DNA of 6,287 bases, from NCBI GenBank assembly GCA_049363815.1, contig JBMQEM010000095.1, positions 1-6,287 of the forward strand, written 5' to 3'. The translations under genes and the position numbers were made by a program. Position 1 is the first letter of the stretch, and the number at the start of each line of letters is the position of its first letter. The notes under the pieces are model-generated. The model saw only the letters and a program-made list of their open reading frames with translations. It made no database searches and had not been told where the DNA came from. This DNA is from JADKIH01 sp049363815. Lineage in GTDB: Bacteria; Bacteroidota; Bacteroidia; AKYH767-A; 2013-40CM-41-45. This document shows positions 1 to 6,058 of the stretch, piece by piece.

Positions 1-53
1 ACTAATAACTAATAACTAATAACTAATAACTAATAACTAATAACTAATAACTA
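1..53. repeat. Heptamer tandem repeat (ACTAATA)n, cut by window edge
   Basis: Seven perfect copies of ACTAATA followed by a partial copy (ACTA) occupy the first 53 bases. The array begins at base 1, so its true left end and copy number are unknown. Because the unit is seven bases long, TAA recurs in all three forward frames and TAG in all three reverse frames, so the array cannot be coding and would stop translation from either side. It lies about 66 bases past the stop codon of the minus-strand DUF4442 gene, that is, in its 3' flank. Its function, if any, is not visible. It may be a simple-sequence expansion and could vary in copy number between strains. Confidence 0.95.
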
Positions 54-119
54 TTGTACTTCATTGGAATTGTATTTCTTGATCGAAGATGTTTTATTTT
101 CACCATTCTCTTTCACGCA
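54..119. other. Short AT-rich spacer without recognisable feature
   Basis: This stretch lies between the heptamer array and the end of the DUF4442 gene. I looked for a hairpin followed by a T tract in the minus direction, as a terminator for the minus-strand pair would require, and saw none. No open reading frame of note is present. Confidence 0.5.
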
Positions 120-623
120 CTAAGCCGTCCTCACCTTATCCCACTTCTTCAGCTGCCAGTTGACTTCAGCGGTGCAGATGTGGTTTTTGTCAATATCATA
201 AACTTCTACTTTCATTAAATAGAATACTGAATCCTGTGTCTTTAATGGAGTGAAAACATGTTGTTCCAGCATTTGTGGTGTCAAATGCAAAACTGCTGAT
301 ACGTTTTTTTTAGCCTGAAAGTGATACGTCATCTTCAGGTCCTTCATAATTATACGAAGATCATCTCTGCCTATCACTTTGATCAATGTCAATCCGGAAA
401 CGAATTCCGATAATGTTGCCAATGCACACGCATGAATACCATTGATATGATTCCGGTTGACTCGCCAGTATGGCAGCAGGATATGGAATCCGTCTTTGAA
501 TACTTCCAGTATTCTGAACCCATGTGGCCTGTTAAAGGGTATTGAATAACTCAGAACAAACTGCAGAATTCTCCTGTTAAAAGCGGAACTTTCCGCTTTC
601 GACATTAGCTTTTGAATTTTCAT
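120..623 (-). CDS. DUF4442 hotdog-fold thioesterase-like protein
   Basis: A 167-residue protein with the look of the DUF4442 family, which belongs to the hotdog-fold thioesterase superfamily (related to PaaI and the YiiD C-terminal domain). Seen directly: the family-type segment IPFNRPHGFRI at residues 28-38, then the central-helix signature NHINGIHACALATLSE at residues 58-73, with N58, H64 and E73 in the places where these proteins carry their conserved polar residues. A beta-rich second half is consistent with a single hotdog domain, and the length is normal for the family. Hotdog enzymes hydrolyse acyl-CoA or acyl-carrier thioesters, but members of DUF4442 have mostly not been assigned a substrate, so activity here is inferred. 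There is no signal peptide, so it is probably cytoplasmic. The ATG at 623 is the most upstream start. An in-frame ATG six codons later (M7) is possible, and neither has a clear ribosome site. It is the second gene of a minus-strand pair, 16 bases after the flavoprotein gene. Confidence 0.85.
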   Translation of the reverse strand: MKIQKLMSKAESSAFNRRILQFVLSYSIPFNRPHGFRILEVFKDGFHILLPYWRVNRNHINGIHACALATLSEFVSGLTLIKVIGRDDLRIIMKDLKMTYHFQAKKNVSAVLHLTPQMLEQHVFTPLKTQDSVFYLMKVEVYDIDKNHICTAEVNWQLKKWDKVRTA

Positions 624-639
624 ATCTGGAAGTTAATTG

Positions 640-1653
640 TCAATGTGAAATTTGATTCTGAACTTTAGAATACGCTTCATAAAATTCCTTCTCGATCTCA
701 TTTACGATTTCTTTGATCGGTTGAATATTTTTCACAAGTTCGACTGTTTGTCCTGCACACCAAAGGTTATTATAGTTGCCCGGTTTAACAGCATCTTCAA
801 GCCAGTTGAAACCACGCTGCTGAATGATCATTTTGAAATATTTTTTAGTCCGTGGATTGTTGCTCATCCATTTTTCAAACCAGTTTTGCTTTGTGCCAAG
901 TTTTTTTGCAAAATCGGTATTGATGATCGTGCAGGGAGTGCCACTGATTCTTTCTGTAAGAACTATATCTTCCATGTGAGAATCAATTATCGCATCTTTA
1001 TATTCTTTTGCGACAGTTGCCTCTGTGCTTGCAATAAAACGTGTTCCGCTATAACCAACTGCTGCACCGGCAGCAATTGCACTCAGTAATGTGGAGCCAT
1101 TTGCAATTCCACCTGCTGCAAGAACCGGTATGTGAGGAAATTCTCTGCGCAGGGCCTGGATCAGCATACTTACCGGATACGGACCGGCATGTCCACCTGC
1201 TCCTTGTCCAACAGCAACAAAACCATCACAACCCAGATCAGCACACTTTTTTGCATGGATCAGATTGGTGACATCGCAGAACACTTTTCCTCCATAAGCA
1301 TGAGCACCTTTGATGGTTTCTTCGGGATTGCCAAGAGAAGTAATCAGGACAGGAACTTTTTTCGAAAGACAAATTGCCAGATGCTTTTGTGACCAGGGGT
1401 TTGCTTTTTGTACTATGATATTTACTCCATAATTTCCAGGTTGACCGATCCGGCTACCCATGAATTTGTTCAGATCATCAAGAACAGCTTCCAATTCCCC
1501 TTCATTCCTGAAATTTAGCGATGGAAAACAGCCTAAAATTCCCGCAGAAACAGCTTCTTTTACCATGGGTACAGTTGTCACTAAAAACATTGGTGCCATC
1601 ACCAGTGGAAAACGGATGTTTAAGCTGACGGTAAGGTCGTTTTTGAATTTCAT
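640..1653 (-). CDS. Nitronate monooxygenase / 2-nitropropane dioxygenase family FMN protein
   Basis: A 337-residue TIM-barrel flavoprotein of the NMO family (Pfam NMO, the fold shared with the enoyl-ACP reductase FabK). Seen directly: an N-terminal APM motif at residues 20-22 typical of the first barrel strand, GQGAGGHAG at 149-157 with the conserved histidine H155 (catalytic base position in NMO), the phosphate-binding AAGGIANG at 179-186, and GTRF at 203-206. A C-terminal segment WCAGQTVELVKNIQP (298-312) matches the usual family ending. Family members oxidise alkyl nitronates with FMN and O2, but many are annotated by homology only, and the true substrate here is unknown. The neighbours are acyl-thioester enzymes, so an acyl-CoA-related or FabK-like redox role is a fair alternative. 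There is no signal peptide. The start ATG at 1653 is directly preceded by AGGAA (too close for an ideal ribosome site), with a promoter-like -7 box about 23 bases further up. It is the first gene of the pair with DUF4442. Confidence 0.88.
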   Translation of the reverse strand: MKFKNDLTVSLNIRFPLVMAPMFLVTTVPMVKEAVSAGILGCFPSLNFRNEGELEAVLDDLNKFMGSRIGQPGNYGVNIIVQKANPWSQKHLAICLSKKVPVLITSLGNPEETIKGAHAYGGKVFCDVTNLIHAKKCADLGCDGFVAVGQGAGGHAGPYPVSMLIQALRREFPHIPVLAAGGIANGSTLLSAIAAGAAVGYSGTRFIASTEATVAKEYKDAIIDSHMEDIVLTERISGTPCTIINTDFAKKLGTKQNWFEKWMSNNPRTKKYFKMIIQQRGFNWLEDAVKPGNYNNLWCAGQTVELVKNIQPIKEIVNEIEKEFYEAYSKVQNQISH

Positions 1654-1675
1654 TTCCTGAAGACAATTTAATTTA

Positions 1676-1683
1676 CAAACCTA
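1676..1683 (-). promoter_or_regulatory. Candidate -7 promoter element for the NMO-DUF4442 pair
   Basis: On the minus strand this reads TAGGTTTG, an exact match to the Bacteroidota housekeeping -7 consensus TAnnTTTG. It lies 22 bases upstream of the NMO start codon, which would give a short leader. No clean TTTG -33 element is seen at the expected spacing upstream, so the call rests on the -7 box and its position. Confidence 0.45.
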
Positions 1684-1725
1684 AGTTTATTTGTTGGTAA
1701 ATGTCAGGATGGATAAGCAGCTTTT

Positions 1726-1745
1726 ACAATCGAAATTGTTAACAA
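1726..1745. promoter_or_regulatory. Overlapping palindromes, candidate operator
   Basis: TTGTTAACAA at 1736-1745 is a perfect 10-bp palindrome. It overlaps a second inverted repeat in which ACAAT (1726-1730) and ATTGT (1735-1739) flank the four bases CGAA. The site lies between the two outward-facing -7 boxes, about 50-60 bases upstream of each, which would suit a regulator controlling both operons. The fatty-acid regulators known in other bacteria (TetR- and GntR-type FadR) bind palindromes of this general kind, but I do not recognise this sequence as the site of any of them. AT-rich DNA yields short palindromes by chance. Confidence 0.3.
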
Positions 1746-1792
1746 ACGCTGAATAAAAAAAATAGATTTTTAGCTCAGGAATGGCTAAAAAC

Positions 1793-1801
1793 TATAATTT
1801 G
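1793..1801 (+). promoter_or_regulatory. Weak candidate -7 element for the acyl-CoA synthetase operon
   Basis: TATAATTTG resembles the Bacteroidota -7 element TAnnTTTG, but with one extra base between TA and TTTG. It also contains TATAAT. It is followed 67 bases later by the synthetase start codon. An A8 run and a T-rich stretch lie just upstream, but no TTTG -33 box is at the expected distance. It is the best plus-strand candidate in the gap. Confidence 0.3.
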
Positions 1802-1817
1802 GCACACAATAGAATAA

Positions 1818-1847
1818 CGGATTCGGGACCCGATAAACAGGTCTCCG
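1818..1847 (+). other. Possible leader hairpin upstream of the acyl-CoA synthetase gene
   Basis: CGGA (1818-1821) plus GACC (1827-1830) can pair with the contiguous GGTCTCCG (1840-1847), giving an eight-pair stem with a five-base bulge and a nine-base loop. The same stretch holds an alternative short palindrome, TCGGGACCCGA (1823-1833). It is the most GC-rich part of the intergenic region and would lie in the 5' leader if transcription begins just after 1801. It could equally be a protein-binding site. There is no T tract after it, so it does not look like a terminator. Confidence 0.3.
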
Positions 1848-1868
1848 ATTTTGTATTGATTACAACAC

Positions 1869-3632
1869 ATGGTCAACGTTACCCGAATATTTGACATACC
1901 AAGACGTCAGAAAGAGAAGTTCGCAGCCGAAAAATCTTTACTAGGCAAGATAAATGGTGAATGGAAATCCTGGTCGACTAATGATTTTATTGAAGATGCG
2001 AACAGCATTTCTAAAGGACTGACCGAACTAGGGATAAAGACCGGTGATGCAGTTGCAATCATTTCTGCCAATCGTCCGGAATGGAATGTAGTGGATATCG
2101 GTATGCTTCAGGCAGGAATTGTCAATGTTCCTATCTATACAACTCTTTCTGAACCTGAAATTGCTTTTATTCTGAATGATTGTAAAGCAAGACTGGTCAT
2201 TGCAGGCGACAGTGCATTGTACAATAAGGTGAATGCTGTTCGCTCTAAGATACCTTCTCTGGTAAATATTTATACAATCGATCCGATTTCCGGAGTTCCA
2301 AATATCAGTGAGATCATTTCAAAGGGAAAATCATCAGGGACTGATATTAATGGATTGATGAATACCGTTAAACCCGGTGATGTAGCAACTATTCTTTACA
2401 CCAGTGGAACTACAGGTACTCCAAAAGGTGTTATGCTCACTCATGATAATATTGTAAGTAATATTTTAGCGAGTGAACATTTATGTCCGGTTGGTCCCGG
2501 CGATCGTGCACTGAGTTTCCTTCCGCTTTGTCATAGTTACGAACGGATGCTGACCTACCTTTATATGTATATCGGTGTATCGATCTATTATGCTGAAAGT
2601 ATCGAAAAGATAGGAGACAACCTGAAGGAAATTCAACCACACGTATTTTCAACCGTACCGCGTTTGCTGGAAAAAGTTTTCGATAAGATCGTAAACAAAG
2701 GCAAAGAACTTAAAGGAATAAAACACAAACTTTTTTTCTGGGCACTTGATCTGGGATTGAAATATGAGAAGGAAGGTAAGAATGGTTCTTTCTATGAGTT
2801 CCAATTGAAACTTGCCAATAAATTAATTTTCTCAAAGTGGCGTGAAGCGCTGGGCGGAAATGTTCGGGTGATCGTAAGTGGTGGAGCTGCTTTACAGCCT
2901 CGTCTTGCAAGAGTATTCTGGGCAGCAGGGATCAATGTGCTGGAAGGATACGGTCTGACTGAAACCTCTCCGGTAATTGCAGTAAATAACCTTGAACATC
3001 GCGGCAGTGCTTTTGGAACAGTGGGTCCGGTGATAAAAGGTGTGCAGGTTAAGATCGCTGAAGATGGTGAAATACTCTGCAAAGGTCCAAACGTAATGAA
3101 AGGATATTTCAACCGTCCAGATCTTACGGCAGAAGTGATCGATGCAGATGGCTGGTTTCATACCGGTGATATCGGTTGCTTCATTGAGGATCATTATTTG
3201 AAAATAACTGACAGGAAAAAGGAGATCTTCAAAACTTCAGGCGGGAAATATGTTGCCCCGCAAGCATTGGAAAATAAATTTAAAGAATCTCAGTTCATTG
3301 AACAGATCATGGTATTAGGTGAGAATAGAAAATTTCCTTCTGCTCTGATCGTACCGGATTTCGCGCATCTGAAAAAATGGTGTGAGATTCATAATATCAC
3401 ATATACCGACAATCAGGATCTGATCAGGAAACCTGAAGTCATTGACAGGATTCAGAAGGAAGTCGATACATTCAATTCCGATTTCGGCCAGGCTGAACAG
3501 ATCAAGAAATTCACATTACTTCCAAATGAATGGACTGTAGATAGCGGCGAATTGACAGCTACGCTGAAATTGAAAAGGAAGATCATCAATGAAAAAAATA
3601 ATTCATTGGTAGAGAAAATGTACTCAGAGTAA
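1869..3632 (+). CDS. Long-chain acyl-CoA synthetase (AMP-forming, COG1022/FAA1 type)
   Basis: A 587-residue adenylate-forming enzyme that converts a fatty acid, ATP and CoA to acyl-CoA, AMP and pyrophosphate, the entry step of beta-oxidation and lipid synthesis. Motifs seen in order: the ATP/AMP P-loop YTSGTTGTPKG at residues 177-187, the adenine-binding GYGLTETSP at 360-368, WFHTGD at 429-434 with the ribose-binding D434, the hinge TDRKKEIFKTSGGK at 447-460, and the C-terminal lysine region GELTATLKLKRK at 560-571. The length and the long-chain-type C-terminus (LKLKR) place it with the FAA1-like long-chain synthetases, not with the acetyl-CoA type. Chain-length preference cannot be read. No signal peptide or membrane segment is seen, so it is cytoplasmic or membrane-peripheral. 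The start ATG at 1869 lacks a clear ribosome site, but the N-terminus begins at the usual place for the family. It is the first gene of the plus-strand operon, with FadN 24 bases downstream. Confidence 0.95.
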   Translation: MVNVTRIFDIPRRQKEKFAAEKSLLGKINGEWKSWSTNDFIEDANSISKGLTELGIKTGDAVAIISANRPEWNVVDIGMLQAGIVNVPIYTTLSEPEIAFILNDCKARLVIAGDSALYNKVNAVRSKIPSLVNIYTIDPISGVPNISEIISKGKSSGTDINGLMNTVKPGDVATILYTSGTTGTPKGVMLTHDNIVSNILASEHLCPVGPGDRALSFLPLCHSYERMLTYLYMYIGVSIYYAESIEKIGDNLKEIQPHVFSTVPRLLEKVFDKIVNKGKELKGIKHKLFFWALDLGLKYEKEGKNGSFYEFQLKLANKLIFSKWREALGGNVRVIVSGGAALQPRLARVFWAAGINVLEGYGLTETSPVIAVNNLEHRGSAFGTVGPVIKGVQVKIAEDGEILCKGPNVMKGYFNRPDLTAEVIDADGWFHTGDIGCFIEDHYLKITDRKKEIFKTSGGKYVAPQALENKFKESQFIEQIMVLGENRKFPSALIVPDFAHLKKWCEIHNITYTDNQDLIRKPEVIDRIQKEVDTFNSDFGQAEQIKKFTLLPNEWTVDSGELTATLKLKRKIINEKNNSLVEKMYSE

Positions 3633-3656
3633 AATAATTTGTCTGATAACAACTTT

Positions 3657-6056
3657 ATGAAAAGAAATATTAAAAAAGTAACGGTTCTGGGAAGTGGAAT
3701 AATGGGAAGCAGAATTGCTTGTCATTTTGCAAACATCGGAACAGAAGTGCTTTTACTCGATATTGCGCCAAGGGAATTGAATGAAGAAGAAAAGAAAAAA
3801 GGTCTTACACTTGATTCAGCCATTGTGAAAAACCGGATAGTCAATTCGGCACTTCAATCTACATTAAAAGCAAATCCTTCACCGATCTACAAGAAATCTT
3901 TCGCATCAAGGATACGAACAGGGAACTTTACAGATAACATGAAGGACATTACTTCCAGTGACTGGATCATTGAAGTTGTAATTGAGAACATTGATATTAA
4001 AAAATCTGTTTTTTCGGAAGTTGAGAAATACAGAAAGGCGGGTACACTTATCACTTCAAATACATCGGGAATACCAATTCATCTGATGGCAGAAGGCAGA
4101 AGTGATGATTTTAAAAAACATTTTTGCGGAACACATTTTTTTAATCCACCAAGGTACCTGAGATTACTTGAGATCATTCCGACCGCACAAACTGATCCGG
4201 AAGTCATTGCCTTTCTTGAAAATTATGGCGACGTATTTTTAGGAAAATCAACAGTGATCTGTAAGGATTCACCTGCTTTCATCGCAAACAGGATTGGAGT
4301 TTACTCTATCTTGTCACTACTTCATCTTGTTGAAAAAATGGGTTTAACAGTCGATGAGATCGATAAACTGACAGGACCTGTTTTGGGAAGACCTAAATCA
4401 GCAACATTCAGAACAACAGATGTTGTCGGATTAGACACCATGGTGAAAGTTGCAAATGATGTATATGAACGATGCCCGGATGATGAATCCCGGGAGTCTT
4501 TTAAATTACCTGGTTTCGTTCAGAAAATGGTAGAACAAAAATGGTTTGGTGATAAAACCAATCAGGGTTTCTATAAAAAAGTGAAAGGTGCCGGTGGCAA
4601 AAGTGAGATCCTGACACTGGATCTTAAGACTTTTGAGTATGTTCCAAAAGCTAAAGTCAAATTTGCAACTCTTGATCAAACCAAGACGATAGATAATTTT
4701 AAGGACAGGATAAAAGTTCTGTTTAAAGGAAAAGACAAAGCCGGAGAATTTTATCGTGAATCATTCTGTTCATTGTTTGCATATATTTCTAACAGGATTC
4801 CTGAAATTTCAGATGAACTGTACAAGATCGATGATGCCATTTGTGCAGGCTTTGGCTGGGAGACAGGACCATTTCAGATCTGGGATATACTAGGTGTTAC
4901 TGAAGTGGTTTCTTTAATGGAACAGTCAGGCCATAAACCTGCAGCTTGGGTAAAAGAATTTATATCAAAAGGAAACAAAACTTTTTATCAATATAAAAAC
5001 GGACAACAATACTATTATTCCATTGATGGTACTTACAAAGTAAAGCCGGGATCAGAAAACTTTATTTTACTTGATGCCAATCGTGAAAAGATCGTTTGGA
5101 AAAATCAGGGAAGTACTCTGACCGATATTGGAGACGGAGTATTAAATCTTGAATTTCACACGAAGATGAATACGATCGGTGGTGAGATCATTCAGGGAAT
5201 GAATACTGCAATTGACATGGCAGAAAAGGATTTCAGAGGATTGGTCATTGCAAACGAGGGTCAGAATTTTTCGGCCGGCGCAAATCTTGGAATGGTCTTT
5301 ATGCTTGCTGTAGAACAGGAATTCGACGAGATAGATATGGCCATCAGGGCATTTCAGAATATGAATATGCGTGTTCGTTATAGCAGTATTCCTGTCGTTG
5401 TAGCACCGCATGCCTTGACATTGGGTGGAGGTTGCGAAATGTCTTTGCATGCTGATAAGGTTGTAGCCTCTGCTGAAACATATATTGGAATGGTTGAGTT
5501 TGGTGTCGGCCTGATTCCGGGAGGTGGCGGTAGTAAAGAATTTGCTGTCAGAGCAAGTGATGCATATGTGGAAGGTACAATAGACGAACTTGTGATGAAA
5601 GACTACTACATGAGCATTGCAATGGCAAAAGTTTCCACCAGTGCATGGGAAGCTTTTGACCTGAAGATATTGAAACCCGGTCATGATGAAGTTGTACTCA
5701 ATCCTTCAAGAGTAATTTCTGAAGCCAAAAGAGCAGTCATCGAAATGTCTGTTGATGGTTATACAAAACCGGTTCAACGAAAAGATGTGAAAGTACTCGG
5801 CAAAAACGGACTGGCAATGTTTTATGCCGGAGCCAATTCTATGCAGTCAGGTAATTTTATTTCCGAACATGATCAGAAGATCTCAAGAAAACTAGCCTAT
5901 GTTTTATGCGGCGGCGACCTTTCAGCATATAGTTATGTTTCAGAACAATATTTACTTGATCTTGAAAGAGAAGCTTTCCTTTCACTCTGTGGAGAAAAGA
6001 AAACACTCGAAAGAATCCAGAGCATTCTCACTTCTGGTAAACCACTAAGAAATTAA
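3657..6056 (+). CDS. fadN: FadN-type 3-hydroxyacyl-CoA dehydrogenase / enoyl-CoA hydratase fusion
   Basis: A 799-residue bifunctional beta-oxidation enzyme with the dehydrogenase first and the crotonase domain last, the order of Bacillus subtilis FadN and the reverse of E. coli FadB. Seen: Rossmann motif GSGIMG (12-17) with D35 at the end of the second strand; SNTS (134-137), H160 in GTHFFNP, E172 and N211 as the dehydrogenase active-site set (the His-Glu pair is 12 apart, as in the family); the first dehydrogenase C-terminal domain from about 204 to 310; a second such domain around 370-450 with GFGWETGPF (398-406); then the crotonase domain from about 494, with oxyanion-hole segments FSAGAN (538-543) and LTLGGGCEM, and both catalytic glutamates, E594 and E614, 20 apart as in rat crotonase. 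The ending SGKPLRN is typical of the family. It hydrates trans-2-enoyl-CoA and oxidises the 3-hydroxy product with NAD. An in-frame TTG at 3639 would add six residues. I prefer ATG because the homologous N-terminus begins there. Confidence 0.95.
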   Translation: MKRNIKKVTVLGSGIMGSRIACHFANIGTEVLLLDIAPRELNEEEKKKGLTLDSAIVKNRIVNSALQSTLKANPSPIYKKSFASRIRTGNFTDNMKDITSSDWIIEVVIENIDIKKSVFSEVEKYRKAGTLITSNTSGIPIHLMAEGRSDDFKKHFCGTHFFNPPRYLRLLEIIPTAQTDPEVIAFLENYGDVFLGKSTVICKDSPAFIANRIGVYSILSLLHLVEKMGLTVDEIDKLTGPVLGRPKSATFRTTDVVGLDTMVKVANDVYERCPDDESRESFKLPGFVQKMVEQKWFGDKTNQGFYKKVKGAGGKSEILTLDLKTFEYVPKAKVKFATLDQTKTIDNFKDRIKVLFKGKDKAGEFYRESFCSLFAYISNRIPEISDELYKIDDAICAGFGWETGPFQIWDILGVTEVVSLMEQSGHKPAAWVKEFISKGNKTFYQYKNGQQYYYSIDGTYKVKPGSENFILLDANREKIVWKNQGSTLTDIGDGVLNLEFHTKMNTIGGEIIQGMNTAIDMAEKDFRGLVIANEGQNFSAGANLGMVFMLAVEQEFDEIDMAIRAFQNMNMRVRYSSIPVVVAPHALTLGGGCEMSLHADKVVASAETYIGMVEFGVGLIPGGGGSKEFAVRASDAYVEGTIDELVMKDYYMSIAMAKVSTSAWEAFDLKILKPGHDEVVLNPSRVISEAKRAVIEMSVDGYTKPVQRKDVKVLGKNGLAMFYAGANSMQSGNFISEHDQKISRKLAYVLCGGDLSAYSYVSEQYLLDLEREAFLSLCGEKKTLERIQSILTSGKPLRN

Positions 6057-6058
6057 CA

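Larger units (their letters stand above)
1654..1868. promoter_or_regulatory. Divergent intergenic control region between NMO and acyl-CoA synthetase genes
   Basis: This 215-base AT-rich gap separates two outward-facing operons and must hold both promoters. It contains an exact TAnnTTTG on the minus strand (1676-1683), an imperfect one on the plus strand (1793-1801), a perfect 10-bp palindrome (1736-1745) with an overlapping inverted repeat, an A8 run at 1755-1762, and a hairpin-forming stretch at 1818-1847. I see no open reading frame of note, no tRNA and no riboswitch that I recognise. A shared regulator acting on both operons is possible but not shown. Confidence 0.6.

Noticed and set aside
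1..53. Heptamer array considered as a CRISPR array
   Set aside because: The repeat is only seven bases long with no spacers between copies, so it is a simple tandem repeat.
652..1089. 145-codon plus-strand open frame inside the NMO gene
   Set aside because: It is the antisense of a well-supported flavoprotein. The translation is Phe- and Cys-rich and resembles no family.
1672..1702. AT-rich inverted repeats around the minus-strand -7 box (ATTTAC with GTAAAT; AAAC-CTAA-GTTT)
   Set aside because: The arms are 4-6 bp of AT-rich sequence, readily expected by chance, and they overlap the promoter element that explains the site better.
1755..1771. A8 run followed by a T5 run in the divergent gap, as a possible terminator
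   Set aside because: There is no stable GC stem, and it lies between outward-facing genes where no transcript needs to end. An AT-rich upstream promoter element is more likely.
2792..3194. Two overlapping minus-strand open frames within the acyl-CoA synthetase
   Set aside because: They lie opposite the conserved adenylation core and show no recognisable motif.
5142..5684. 180-codon open frame on the minus strand inside fadN
   Set aside because: It lies opposite the crotonase domain, whose frame has all expected catalytic residues. The antisense product is rich in Cys and His without any domain I recognise, as expected of a shadow frame.
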